The notes under the pieces: model-generated
What the model was told of the DNA's origin: nothing
The model's database searches: none
Seen by the model: the letters and a program-made list of their open reading frames with translations, nothing else
Part shown: in pieces, positions 8,292 to 16,548 of the stretch
Layout of the letters: each line of letters begins with the position of its first letter
How positions within the stretch are numbered: the stretch's first letter is position 1
Made by a program: the position numbers and the translations under genes
Source: Pseudomonas sp. UBA5706
GTDB taxonomy: Bacteria; Pseudomonadota; Gammaproteobacteria; Pseudomonadales; Pseudomonadaceae
Length of the DNA: 64,000 nt
Assembly: GCF_002419965.1 (NCBI RefSeq)
Contig: NZ_DIHC01000028.1
Span: forward strand, 62,001 to 126,000
Direction of reading: 5' to 3'

Positions 8292-9086
8292 TCAGCCCGC
8301 AATGTCCACTTTCACCTGCTGCAGCTTAAGCACGTGAGCGAGCGGTTCGGGCAAAGGTAGATCGGTAATCAGCCTGTCTATGACTTCAAAACCGCACAGT
8401 CGCACCGCCGCAGATAGGGCGCATTTGGAGTTGTCCGCCAACAAAACCACTTGATCCGCGACCCTCATCAGCGCCAATTTAGTCTCTCGCTCGATGTCGG
8501 CCGAGACGTAGATTCCTTTCTCGTCCATTGCGGCTGCACCTAGGAAAAAGGTACGCAGACGCAGTTGGCTAGCACGCTCGGTGGTACTAGGCCCAACCAT
8601 CGCACGGCTGGGCCGGTGTAAGTCGCCACCCAAGGCAATGACTTGAGCATTGCCAGCATTCATCAAAGCGTCAAGGCATGGAATGGAGTGAGTGACCACG
8701 GTGCCGACGTAGCTCGCCGGAAGAGCATGCGCCACGGCCAAGGCGGTGGTCCCTGCATCCAGCCCTATGCTGTCTGCGGGCTCGACGAACTGGGTTGCGA
8801 GTCTAGCAATCATCTGTTTGCCCGACATCTGTCTCGCGCTGCGGACCTCGAAATACTTGTCGGGAGGCAAAGTCTTAAAACTATCCAGAACAGCGGCCTC
8901 CTTAAGGCCAACCGCCCCCCTTGTGCGCTGCAGAAAACCCTGCTCATCAAGAAGTTGTAGGTCCCGACGCACTGTCATTGGAGACACGCCCAAGCTTTCC
9001 ACAATATCGGGAATGGCGAGAACGCCGCGCTCGCGGAGTAATTCAAGAATGGCCTGGCGCCGCTGGGAAGCTTCTCCGTAAAGCAT
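8292..9086 (-). CDS. DeoR-family regulator (YihW/CsqR-like role)
   Basis: About 264 residues with an N-terminal DeoR winged helix-turn-helix (Ser-Pro-Met-Thr-Val-Arg-Arg-Asp-Leu-Gln-Leu-Leu) and a C-terminal sugar-phosphate sensor domain (Gly-Leu-Asp-Ala-Gly-Thr-Thr). The start at 9086 is preferred because GGAG lies 6 bases upstream; a GTG 15 bases earlier is possible. It is divergent from the kinase/aldolase operon, and a palindrome plus half-sites lie in the gap. By analogy with YihW/CsqR of the E. coli sulfoquinovose cluster it probably represses that operon until a phosphorylated or unphosphorylated sulfosugar binds. Confidence 0.88.
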   Translation of the reverse strand: MLYGEASQRRQAILELLRERGVLAIPDIVESLGVSPMTVRRDLQLLDEQGFLQRTRGAVGLKEAAVLDSFKTLPPDKYFEVRSARQMSGKQMIARLATQFVEPADSIGLDAGTTALAVAHALPASYVGTVVTHSIPCLDALMNAGNAQVIALGGDLHRPSRAMVGPSTTERASQLRLRTFFLGAAAMDEKGIYVSADIERETKLALMRVADQVVLLADNSKCALSAAVRLCGFEVIDRLITDLPLPEPLAHVLKLQQVKVDIAG

Positions 9087-9114
9087 TTGGTACTCCTGCA
9101 CACTGACGGCACCG

Positions 9115-9136
9115 ATATTACCAACATTGGTAATAT
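9115..9136. promoter_or_regulatory. DeoR operator palindrome
   Basis: A perfect 22-base inverted repeat: ATATTACCA, spacer ACAT, TGGTAATAT. It sits 29 bases upstream of the deoR start. The half-site TTGGTAAT recurs right before the kinase start and TACCA occurs at about 9218, so the regulator probably binds several sites across the divergent gap. Confidence 0.65.
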
Positions 9137-9187
9137 TCGTCTATTGAGCTGCACAGCCAACGCCCTAAGGCTTTTCTTTTTATAGGG

Positions 9188-9258
9188 TTGACATCCGTTT
9201 CGATAAAACGGTAAAAATACCAAAAGTGATAATAAAAACCCACAATTGGTAATTTGAC
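9188..9258 (+). promoter_or_regulatory. Promoter and operator half-sites of the sulfosugar operon
   Basis: A consensus -35 TTGACA at 9188-9193 is followed after 17-18 bases by an A-rich -10-like element near 9211-9217. Downstream come TACCA (about 9218) and TTGGTAAT (about 9246), half-sites of the 9115 palindrome. The last one touches the start codon region of the kinase, which has no clear Shine-Dalgarno sequence. Confidence 0.4.
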
Positions 9259-10179
9259 ATGACACGCACACCTCCTGTCGTGGTATTCACGGGTGTCTGT
9301 ACCCTAGATACCATTGCCCAAGTCGAGCGCTACCCCGACGCAGACCAGCGTGTAGCCGCCAAAGCCATTATCACTGCTGGCGGAGGACCTGCGGCCACCG
9401 CCGCAGTTACCTGTGCCCGCTTGGGAATCAAGACTCGCTTTATTGGAGTGGTGGGGGATGACGGCGCTGGCGCACAGATCCGTCAGGACTTGGAAATGGA
9501 AGGGGTGCTTGTAGACAGTATGCTATCTGCACCAGGTCAAGCCTCTGGAGTCAGCGTGATCGTCTGCGACAGCCAAGCGGGTACTCGATCCATCTGCAAT
9601 CGGCCCGGCCCACAACTTGATCTTGCGAGCCACCCACTAGCGCTGCTCCACCTTCGTGAAGCGGACTGGGTACATGTCGACCAATCCAGCTGGCGCGCTT
9701 TTAAACTAGTTTCGAGCCGAGCAAAGCTTTCGGTAGACGCAGGGAATCCCATACCTGGCTTTGATCCCGCCAGCGCCGATCTTTTTGCCCCTACCCTATT
9801 GCAGCTGCGAGCCACCTACGGCGATTTGCCTGCAAAGTCGCTATTGAAAGCAGCAATTGACCAGGGTGCACGATGGGTCGTCGCCACTGCCGGCGAGCAA
9901 GGGTCGATGGCGATAGATGCCGAAGGCAATACTTTCCGCGTGCCGGCTTTCACACAAGCACCGCTGATAAGCACTCTAGGTGCCGGGGATGTGTTTCACG
10001 GTGCCCTACTAGCTGCACGCCTGCACGGTTTGTCACCTGTCGACAGCGTGCGCTACGCAAATGTCACCGCCGCGCTGTCGTGTCGCGGCATTGATGGCCG
10101 GTCAGCCATACCGACTCACGCCGAGGTAATGGACCTGTTGTCGTCCTTGCCCGTTATTGCCCTTGAGGAGACCTTGTGA
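9259..10179 (+). CDS. PfkB-family sugar kinase (YihV-like, probable sulfofructose kinase)
   Basis: A 306-residue ribokinase/PfkB-fold kinase. The N-terminal Gly-Gly-Gly-Pro-Ala-Ala-Thr-Ala-Ala-Val block (41-50) and the C-terminal Gly-Ala-Gly-Asp-Val-Phe-His-Gly signature with catalytic Asp244 are intact. Both blocks closely resemble YihV, the 6-deoxy-6-sulfofructose kinase of the sulfo-EMP pathway. It is the first gene of the operon and is followed by a YihT-like aldolase with an overlapping stop/start. Its expected role is ATP-dependent phosphorylation of a ketose to give the aldolase substrate. Sulfonate specificity is inferred from context. Confidence 0.85.
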   Translation: MTRTPPVVVFTGVCTLDTIAQVERYPDADQRVAAKAIITAGGGPAATAAVTCARLGIKTRFIGVVGDDGAGAQIRQDLEMEGVLVDSMLSAPGQASGVSVIVCDSQAGTRSICNRPGPQLDLASHPLALLHLREADWVHVDQSSWRAFKLVSSRAKLSVDAGNPIPGFDPASADLFAPTLLQLRATYGDLPAKSLLKAAIDQGARWVVATAGEQGSMAIDAEGNTFRVPAFTQAPLISTLGAGDVFHGALLAARLHGLSPVDSVRYANVTAALSCRGIDGRSAIPTHAEVMDLLSSLPVIALEETL

Positions 10180-11057
10180 TGATCCAAACCACTGCCTTTG
10201 CGCTCGATGCCTTGAAGCGACCCTCCGGTGCATTCGCCATGCTCGCCGTAGATCAGCGTGAAGCCATGCGCCAAATGTTTGCGGCGCACCAAAGCACTCC
10301 GGTCAGCGATCAGCAGGTTACCGATTTCAAGTTGCGCGCGACCAAGATCCTTACGCCCTACGCGTCAGCGGTACTAGTTGATCGTCAGTTTGCATGGGAG
10401 CAAGTTGTCGCCCGAGAAGCCGTGCATCCACGCTGTGGCCTTATCGCCGCGGGGGACGAGTTTATCGCCGGCGACGACGAAATAGTCGGGGATGTGATCA
10501 TCGACCAAGCCATGATTCCAGAGCGCGTTCGTGAACAAGGTGCAGTGGCAATGAAACTATTGGTCCTGTGGCGTCCAGATGAGGCGCCTGACGCGCGAGT
10601 GGCGATGGTTCGAGATTTCGTTGCTCGGTGTCGCCGCGCCGGGTTGGTGAGCATCATTGAACCCATCTCACGAAAGCCGCGTAACGGAGGCGATTTCGAT
10701 TGGAATGCCGGAGTTCATGCCGCTGCAAAAGAGTTGGGGAATCTGGGCGCTGATCTCTATAAGGCTGAAGTGCCGCTTAAGGGCGAAGGCGATGAGAAGA
10801 CCTTGCGAGACGAGTGCGCGCGATTGACTAAAGCCATCGCATCACCTTGGGTTGTGCTGTCTTCCGGCGTGACACAGGATCGCTTCCCGCAAGCGGTCGA
10901 ATGGGCATGTCGCGAGGGGGCCTCAGGGTTTCTCGCCGGACGCGCGGTATGGAGCGGTGTGATCGGTGCAAACGATATAGACCAGGCGCTGCTCCAAGAT
11001 GCCGTGCCGCGCCTACAGCGCCTGTGTGATGTCGTTGATCGGGTTGTCGGTCAGTAG
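10179..11057 (+). CDS. yihT: YihT-like class I aldolase (probable 6-deoxy-6-sulfofructose-1-phosphate aldolase)
   Basis: About 292 residues, closely resembling E. coli YihT across the chain: Phe-Ala-Met-Leu-Ala-Val-Asp-Gln-Arg-Glu near the N-terminus, Leu-Leu-Val-Leu-Trp-Arg in the middle, Ala-Asp-Leu-Tyr-Lys around 191-195 (Schiff-base Lys) and Gly-Ala-Ser-Gly-Phe-Leu-Ala-Gly-Arg-Ala-Val-Trp near 247-258. YihT cleaves sulfofructose-1-phosphate to DHAP and sulfolactaldehyde. ATG 10179 overlaps the kinase TGA and has a GAGGAG site; a GTG 3 bases earlier is the alternative. The aldehyde dehydrogenase downstream would handle the sulfolactaldehyde. A tagatose-bisphosphate aldolase role is possible but less consistent with the neighbours. 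Confidence 0.87.
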   Translation: MIQTTAFALDALKRPSGAFAMLAVDQREAMRQMFAAHQSTPVSDQQVTDFKLRATKILTPYASAVLVDRQFAWEQVVAREAVHPRCGLIAAGDEFIAGDDEIVGDVIIDQAMIPERVREQGAVAMKLLVLWRPDEAPDARVAMVRDFVARCRRAGLVSIIEPISRKPRNGGDFDWNAGVHAAAKELGNLGADLYKAEVPLKGEGDEKTLRDECARLTKAIASPWVVLSSGVTQDRFPQAVEWACREGASGFLAGRAVWSGVIGANDIDQALLQDAVPRLQRLCDVVDRVVGQ

Positions 11058-11800
11058 TGGACGGACTCTCTCTTGGCACTACGGTGCTAAGCCTGTGCGC
11101 CGTTCTGGTGGGCGCGACCATGCAACGGTTGTCGGGTATGGGCTTTGCACTGGTGGCATCACCACTGCTGGTTGTAAGCCTTGGGCCGCATCTGGGTGTG
11201 CTGATGGCCAACGTGTTAAGTGCATTGTCCAGCGGCCTGATACTGGCCCAGACCTGGCGTCAAGTGGACCTGCGCCGACTGATATGGCTGCTGATACCTG
11301 CACTCGCTGTCATGCCACTGGGGGTATGGACGCTCCATGTGCTGTCCCTCGGTGTGCTGATGCTGGGCATCGGAATCGTATTGATCGGTTCGCTGACGAT
11401 GCTGCAATTCGGCCGGAGCATGCTCCTTCTTCAAGGCCGTACGGGTGCCGTACTGGCCGGTGCGGCGAGCGGCTTCATGAATGTCACAGCAGGTATCGGT
11501 GGTCCGATGATTGCGTTGTACGCCGCAAGTATTCGCTGGCCGCAGTCAGCATTCGTGGGCTCAGTGCAAGTGTATTTCGTGTTTACCAACTTAGTCTCAC
11601 TCACCACCAAAGGTGGCCCGCCTCTGATGCCGGGCTACATCGCTGCGGGATCAGTCACGCTTGGCATCGGCTTGTTGCTAGGCAGTCGGCTCAATCGCTG
11701 GGTGCCGGTCCCTACCGCTCGACTGCTGACGTTGGGCTTGGCTTGGGTTGGTGCGATAGCAACCTTGGTTAAAGGCGTCTTTTTGCTAGAAGGACAATAA
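11057..11800 (+). CDS. TauE/SafE-family sulfite/sulfonate exporter
   Basis: A 247-residue membrane protein with about 8 hydrophobic helices, of the TauE/SafE family (Gly-Phe-Ala-Leu-Val-Ala-Ser-Pro in the first half and Gly-Ile-Gly-Gly-Pro-Met at about 152-157). It begins with a GTG overlapping the aldolase TAG, so it is translationally coupled to that operon. TauE-type proteins export sulfite, sulfoacetate or other C2-C3 sulfonates. Its place in this operon supports a sulfonated substrate and suggests export of sulfite or of surplus sulfolactate. Confidence 0.87.
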   Translation: MDGLSLGTTVLSLCAVLVGATMQRLSGMGFALVASPLLVVSLGPHLGVLMANVLSALSSGLILAQTWRQVDLRRLIWLLIPALAVMPLGVWTLHVLSLGVLMLGIGIVLIGSLTMLQFGRSMLLLQGRTGAVLAGAASGFMNVTAGIGGPMIALYAASIRWPQSAFVGSVQVYFVFTNLVSLTTKGGPPLMPGYIAAGSVTLGIGLLLGSRLNRWVPVPTARLLTLGLAWVGAIATLVKGVFLLEGQ

Positions 11801-11802
11801 GA

Positions 11803-12798
11803 ATGACCATTCAACAGATAATGTTCGACGACCTGGGCAGCGTCCGGGTGGCTCATAGCGATATCCCTTTACCCGCACCTCAGCCGGGAGAGGTCAGTGT
11901 AACCCCGCTATATCTTGGCATCTGCGGTTCCGACTTGCATGTGCTGCACGGCAAGCACCCATGGATCAAGCCACCACTGGTAACGGGGCACGAGGTCGTC
12001 GCGCGAGTCATCGACTGCGCGGACGACGTCAGTGGCATCGCTAAAGGTGATCTGGTAGCACTCAATCCGCTGGTGAGTTGCGGGCAATGCCGCCGTTGCT
12101 TGCAAGGTCAGGACAACCACTGCGAGCAAGCCAAAGTCATAGGCTTTCGTCTGCCAGGGGCCGGTCAGACTGCACTCAACTTGAATACGCGCCAGTTACA
12201 TCGTCTTCCTCCCCAAATGGACCCGCGACTGGCATCTCTGGTTGAGCCGATCGCGGTAGGGGTTCATGCAGCACAACGCTCGGATGATCTTGAGGAAGTG
12301 CTGATCATCGGAGGCGGCACGATCGGCTTGTGCTTGCTGATGGCTTTAGGCGCACGTGGAGCGGGCAGAATCACGATTCTCGAACCCGTAGCCTCCAAGC
12401 GTGCGCTTGCACTGAAGCTCGGTGCCGCTGCTGCCTTGCCGCCCGATCAACTGGACGGCGCCGCACGGTTCACAACAGTCTTTGACTGTGTGGCGGCTCA
12501 ATCCACTTTGGGCCTGGGCAGCACTGCCACTCTCGGAGGAGGCACTCTGGTAGTGGTCGGCGTGCCTGGTAGCGAGCGCTATGTGAATCTCCCACGCCTT
12601 CAGCGTTTCGAGATTGATATCCATGGGAGCGGGATGTACATCGGCGCCGATATGGAACGGGCAATTGAGCTGATCCACAACGGCAGCCTTGATGTAAGCG
12701 CTCTGATTACATCCATCGTCGATCTGAAGGATGCTGCCGAAGGTTATCGCCTAGCGGCTCAGCCCGACAGCGTCAAAGTGCTTGTACGCATGCAGTAA
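11803..12798 (+). CDS. Zinc-dependent medium-chain dehydrogenase (polyol/sorbitol-dehydrogenase-like)
   Basis: A 331-residue zinc alcohol dehydrogenase. Catalytic zinc ligands Cys41 (Gly-Ile-Cys-Gly-Ser-Asp) and His63-Glu64, the four structural-zinc Cys (93, 96, 99, 107) and the nucleotide-binding Gly-Gly-Gly-Thr-Ile-Gly (170-175) are all present. The start has an AAGGA site two bases after the exporter stop codon. The family oxidises secondary alcohols of polyols and threonine. The operon has no YihS-type isomerase, so this enzyme may make the ketose that the kinase uses, for example from a sulfonated polyol. That role is inferred. It could instead act on a sulfopropanediol. Confidence 0.82.
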   Translation: MTIQQIMFDDLGSVRVAHSDIPLPAPQPGEVSVTPLYLGICGSDLHVLHGKHPWIKPPLVTGHEVVARVIDCADDVSGIAKGDLVALNPLVSCGQCRRCLQGQDNHCEQAKVIGFRLPGAGQTALNLNTRQLHRLPPQMDPRLASLVEPIAVGVHAAQRSDDLEEVLIIGGGTIGLCLLMALGARGAGRITILEPVASKRALALKLGAAAALPPDQLDGAARFTTVFDCVAAQSTLGLGSTATLGGGTLVVVGVPGSERYVNLPRLQRFEIDIHGSGMYIGADMERAIELIHNGSLDVSALITSIVDLKDAAEGYRLAAQPDSVKVLVRMQ

Positions 12799-12831
12799 CG
12801 CCACCTTCCATTCAAGAGGAGAACAACAAAA

Positions 12832-14193
12832 ATGACGGCTCCTGAACAAAGCTCTGGAAGTACCCTCAGCAACGTATCAATGCGAAAGGTGGCAGCCGCC
12901 AGCCTCGCTGGTGCTGTGCTGGAATGGTACGACTTCTTCATTTTCGGCACCGCCTCGGCACTGGTTTTCGGCAAGCTATTCTTTCCCAGTGAAAGCCCTG
13001 CAGCGGGGATGATCGCTGCATTCGCGACGTTCGCCGTGGGTTTTCTTGCCAGACCGCTTGGTGGGCTGTACTTCGGGCACTTGGGCGATCGCTACGGGCG
13101 CAAGAAGAGCCTTCTGGCGACACTCCTGATCGTCGGTATATCCACCACCCTCATCGGGGTATTACCCACGTGGGAAACGGCAGGCTATTGGGCACCGGTG
13201 TTGTTGCTGGTATTACGTTTGGCCCAAGGTTTTGGCCTTGGTGGCGAATATGGCGGAGCTGCACTACTTACTATCGAGCACGCAGCCGAAGCCAAACGGG
13301 GGTTCTGGGGCAGCCTTCCACAAGCGGCTGCGTCGGGGGGGATCCTTCTTGCGACGGGGGCCTTCGCGCTGGTCAGCCAATTGCCTGAGCAGGACTTGCT
13401 GAGCTGGGGGTGGCGGTTACCTTTCTTGATGAGCGCAGTCATGTTAATCGTGGGCCTGCTCATTCGCCTGCGTATCGAGGAAACACCGGATTTCGAAGCT
13501 GCACGTATCAAAGCCGCCGCCCGACGAGACGCTTCTCCTGAACGCGCACCACTTTTTCAGTTGCTCAAGGATCACCCAGGCGCGTTGCTGATGACCATCG
13601 GAGCACGTCTGGCGGAAACGACTGCGTCCAACATCGTCAACACGTTTGCCATTGTCTATGTAACGACTCAGTTGGCCCTGCCAAAATCAGTCGTACTTAA
13701 TGGCGTTCTGACTGCTGCCTGTATCGGGCTTATCATCTGCCCGTTATTCGGCGCGATGTCCGATCGAATCGGAAGACGGCAGGTTTACATGGCTGGAGCG
13801 GTATTCATGGCGCTGTTCACGGTCCCTTTTTTTCTACTACTGGGAAGCCAGAGCCCAGTATGGATATTGGTAGGGATTGTAGTGGCATATAACCTTGGGC
13901 CCACTTCGATGTTTGCTGTTCAGGCGACCTTTTTTAGCGAGCTGTTCGGCCCTGGGGTGCGCTACACGGGATTGTCCATCGCCTATCAGTTCTCGGCAAT
14001 CATCGGTGGGTGCACCCCACTGATTGCGACCGGCCTGCTGCAATTGAATAACGGTAAGCCTTGGTACGTTGCGTGCTACCTGATCGCGATCTGTCTGCTG
14101 TCATTTTTCTGCGCTTGGCGCGTGCGCGGTAAAGCGAGAATTACTGCGCATGCCGAACCGCAGACCAGCGTCCGCCGCGCTCACTCACTTTGA
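12832..14193 (+). CDS. MFS transporter, metabolite:H+ symporter (MHS) type
   Basis: A 453-residue 12-helix permease of the ProP/ShiA/KgtP-like MHS branch. Glu-Trp-Tyr-Asp-Phe-Phe in helix 1, Gly-Arg-Lys-Lys in the 2-3 loop and Gly-Gly-Glu-Tyr-Gly-Gly in helix 4 are characteristic. An AGGAGA ribosome site precedes the ATG. It sits between the zinc dehydrogenase and the aldehyde dehydrogenase in the sulfosugar operon, so it is the likely inner-membrane importer of the pathway substrate. Import of an organic anion such as a sulfosugar would fit the MHS family, but the substrate is inferred. Confidence 0.87.
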   Translation: MTAPEQSSGSTLSNVSMRKVAAASLAGAVLEWYDFFIFGTASALVFGKLFFPSESPAAGMIAAFATFAVGFLARPLGGLYFGHLGDRYGRKKSLLATLLIVGISTTLIGVLPTWETAGYWAPVLLLVLRLAQGFGLGGEYGGAALLTIEHAAEAKRGFWGSLPQAAASGGILLATGAFALVSQLPEQDLLSWGWRLPFLMSAVMLIVGLLIRLRIEETPDFEAARIKAAARRDASPERAPLFQLLKDHPGALLMTIGARLAETTASNIVNTFAIVYVTTQLALPKSVVLNGVLTAACIGLIICPLFGAMSDRIGRRQVYMAGAVFMALFTVPFFLLLGSQSPVWILVGIVVAYNLGPTSMFAVQATFFSELFGPGVRYTGLSIAYQFSAIIGGCTPLIATGLLQLNNGKPWYVACYLIAICLLSFFCAWRVRGKARITAHAEPQTSVRRAHSL

Positions 14194-14210
14194 CAAGTAT
14201 GGAGACTGTG

Positions 14211-15641
14211 ATGTATTCCGATATTCAACTGCACATCGATGGCAACTGGCAGCCCTCCCGCTCAGGTAGCACCCTGAATGTTGTCAATCCGGCTACAGGA
14301 AAAACGCTGGGCAGAGTGGCCAAAGCGGACACTTCCGATCTTGATGCCGCATTGGCTGCTGCTGAACGGGGCTTCGAGAGATGGCGTCGCACCTCAGCAT
14401 TCGAGCGCTATACAGTCATGCGCAAGGCAGCTCACCTGCTGCGCGAGCGCAGCGATGAAATTGCTCGTTTGATGACTCTGGAGCAGGGCAAGCCGCTCAC
14501 CGAGTCACGTGTCGAAACCCTCGGGGCAGCCGACACCATCGACTGGCTGGCGGAGGAAGCGCGGCGAACCTACGGACGCATCGTCCCATCTCGCGCGACA
14601 GGCGTAGAGCAGCGAGTGCTGAAGGAACCGGTGGGACCAGTAGCCGCATTCACACCTTGGAACTTCCCCATTAACCAGATCGTGCGCAAACTTTCGGCCG
14701 CTTTGGCCGCAGGCTGCTCAATCATCATAAAAGCCCCAGAGGAGACACCCGCTTCGCCCGCCGAGTTGATCCGCACGTTCATCGATGCCGGTGTTCCGGC
14801 CGGCGTTATCGGTCTGGTTTACGGTGACCCCGCGCACATTTCAAGCTACCTCATTGCACACCCAACCATTCGCAAGGTTACATTCACAGGCTCCACATAT
14901 GTCGGCAAGCAACTCGCGGCACTGTCTGGCAAACACATGAAGCGCGTGACCATGGAACTGGGTGGACATGCTCCTGCATTGGTATTTGCCGACGCTGATC
15001 TCGACGCGGCCGCCAAGCTGCTGGCGATGGCCAAGTTTCGCAATGCGGGCCAAGTTTGCATCGCCCCCACACGTCTGCTGGTACAACGCAGTGTCTACGA
15101 AGACTTCATCTCTCGATTCACCGCGCACGTAAAGGCTATCCGCATAGGTGACGGTCTGGAGTCGAACAGCCAGATGGGGCCGCTGGCCAACGAGCGCAGA
15201 GCGCCCGCGCTTGAGGCGATGATCGAGGATGCATTGAGCAAGGGAGCAACACTTGTGTGCGGCGGCGAACGCCGGCATGGACCGGGCTACTTCTTCTTGC
15301 CCACGGTGTTAAGCGACGTAACTTCGACCATGCTTGCAATGAACGATGAGCCGTTTGGGCCATTGGCGTTGATAATGCCGTTCGAGACGATTAACGAAGC
15401 GCTTGCAGAAGCGAATCGTCTACCTTACGGGCTGGCATCCTATGCATTCACCAAGGACAGCAACACCGCTCAAGCCCTAAGTGACGGGATAGAAGCGGGC
15501 ATGCTGACCATCAACCATCTAGGCTTGGGGTTGCCCGAGGTTCCGTTTGGTGGTGTCCAGGATTCAGGCTATGGCTCTGAAGGTGGAACGGAAGCTGTTG
15601 AGGCGTACTTGAACGTCAAGCTCGTCACTCATCTCGCCTAA
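14211..15641 (+). CDS. Aldehyde dehydrogenase (probable sulfolactaldehyde dehydrogenase)
   Basis: About 476 residues of the succinate-semialdehyde-like ALDH group. The Pro-Trp-Asn-Phe motif (149-152), catalytic Glu249 in Met-Glu-Leu-Gly-Gly and nucleophile Cys283 in Gly-Gln-Val-Cys are all present. ATG 14211 is chosen because GGAG lies just upstream; an earlier TTG overlaps the permease stop. It ends the operon. In known sulfoglycolysis, enzymes of this type oxidise sulfolactaldehyde to sulfolactate with NAD(P)+. The next transcription unit encodes sulfolactate sulfo-lyase, which supports the same role here. Confidence 0.87.
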   Translation: MYSDIQLHIDGNWQPSRSGSTLNVVNPATGKTLGRVAKADTSDLDAALAAAERGFERWRRTSAFERYTVMRKAAHLLRERSDEIARLMTLEQGKPLTESRVETLGAADTIDWLAEEARRTYGRIVPSRATGVEQRVLKEPVGPVAAFTPWNFPINQIVRKLSAALAAGCSIIIKAPEETPASPAELIRTFIDAGVPAGVIGLVYGDPAHISSYLIAHPTIRKVTFTGSTYVGKQLAALSGKHMKRVTMELGGHAPALVFADADLDAAAKLLAMAKFRNAGQVCIAPTRLLVQRSVYEDFISRFTAHVKAIRIGDGLESNSQMGPLANERRAPALEAMIEDALSKGATLVCGGERRHGPGYFFLPTVLSDVTSTMLAMNDEPFGPLALIMPFETINEALAEANRLPYGLASYAFTKDSNTAQALSDGIEAGMLTINHLGLGLPEVPFGGVQDSGYGSEGGTEAVEAYLNVKLVTHLA

Positions 15642-15660
15642 ACCTGACGGTCGACCCATA

Positions 15661-15681
15661 CAAAAACAGCTAGATGCTGTT
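15661..15681 (-). terminator. Rho-independent terminator of the GntR gene
   Basis: On the minus strand a 6-bp stem AACAGC / GCTGTT with an ATCTA loop runs into TTTG. It overlaps the end of the GntR coding sequence, between two convergent transcription units. Confidence 0.55.
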
Positions 15682-16410
15682 GCTGTAGCAGTGCGCCTGT
15701 GTGCTCACCATAGACAGGCGCTTTTCCACTGGCCGCCCCTGATAATCACGTGCCAGACGGGATATCTGCAGGAGCGGCGTTCCGACCGCAACGCCCAGGG
15801 AAGTGGCTTGTTGATCGTTTGCACAAATGGCCACGATGCGTTCATCGGCATGAGCGACGGTCATGCCATATCGCTGCTGATAAAGATGATAAAGCGTGTT
15901 GGGCAGCACTTCGGGTTGTTTTTCCAGCCCCAGGAAGCGCTCGGCACAGACCAGAATGTCTTCGTAGATCGCGGGCTTGCCCTCCAGCTCACGCACCCGG
16001 GCAATGTGCACCACCTTTCCCCCTGCCGGAATCCCAAGCTCTGCTGCCTCAGCCGCACTTGCCTTGCGCAACCGGCGTTCAAGCACGATCGACACCGGCA
16101 TGCTGCGCTCCCCGTCCGGGCGACAGATGTTGAAGAAACGGAACAGTGCGTGGTCAGCATCGTGTGTAGCCACGGATGTGCCCTTGCCCTGCTGCCTGAC
16201 CACCACATTCTCTGCCATCAGTTCGTTCAAGGCTTTGCGCAGCGTACCGACGCTGACGCCATAAGTCGTCGCTAACGCGGTTTCGCTGGGAATGAACGTT
16301 CCTGGAGACCACTCGCCAGATGAAATCCGCTCCATCAACAGATCCTTGATCTGCCGGTACAGCGGCTGGAAGGTCGGGGCTTTGAATGGGGCTTGCACGG
16401 CGTCGTTCAT
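15670..16410 (-). CDS. GntR-family (HutC subfamily) regulator of the sulfolactate genes
   Basis: A 246-residue GntR regulator: an N-terminal winged helix (about 18-80, with Ser-Glu-Thr-Ala-Leu-Ala-Thr-Thr-Tyr-Gly-Val-Ser) and a UTRA ligand-binding domain of HutC type. It is divergent from suyAB, with a palindrome overlapping the likely suyA promoter at 16497-16510. It is the natural candidate repressor of suyAB and perhaps of the downstream transporter and dehydrogenase, with sulfolactate or a related acid as inducer. The effector cannot be read from sequence. Confidence 0.88.
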   Translation of the reverse strand: MNDAVQAPFKAPTFQPLYRQIKDLLMERISSGEWSPGTFIPSETALATTYGVSVGTLRKALNELMAENVVVRQQGKGTSVATHDADHALFRFFNICRPDGERSMPVSIVLERRLRKASAAEAAELGIPAGGKVVHIARVRELEGKPAIYEDILVCAERFLGLEKQPEVLPNTLYHLYQQRYGMTVAHADERIVAICANDQQATSLGVAVGTPLLQISRLARDYQGRPVEKRLSMVSTQAHCYSNSI

Positions 16411-16476
16411 AGGATTGAGTCAGTAGTGGATCGATGCGTTGAAGTATAACCCCAAAATTTAAAAAACAATCCTTTC

Positions 16477-16510
16477 TTGACTATCCTATATCCTATGTCC
16501 TATACAGGAC
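16477..16510 (+). promoter_or_regulatory. suyAB promoter with GntR/HutC-type operator
   Basis: TTGACT (16477-16482) and TATACA (16501-16506), 18 bases apart, form a plausible promoter. A palindrome GTCCT-ATAC-AGGAC (16497-16510) covers the -10. Three tandem TCCTAT units lead into it. The TATAC core resembles HutC-family operators. Confidence 0.55.
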
Positions 16511-16548
16511 TTACGGTAAATGAATGACCGTCAATGAGGAGAACAACA

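Noticed and set aside
8292..15641. Sulfo-Entner-Doudoroff pathway
   Set aside because: No sulfogluconate dehydratase, KDSG-type aldolase or SQ dehydrogenase set is seen; the kinase and YihT-like aldolase point to an EMP-type route.
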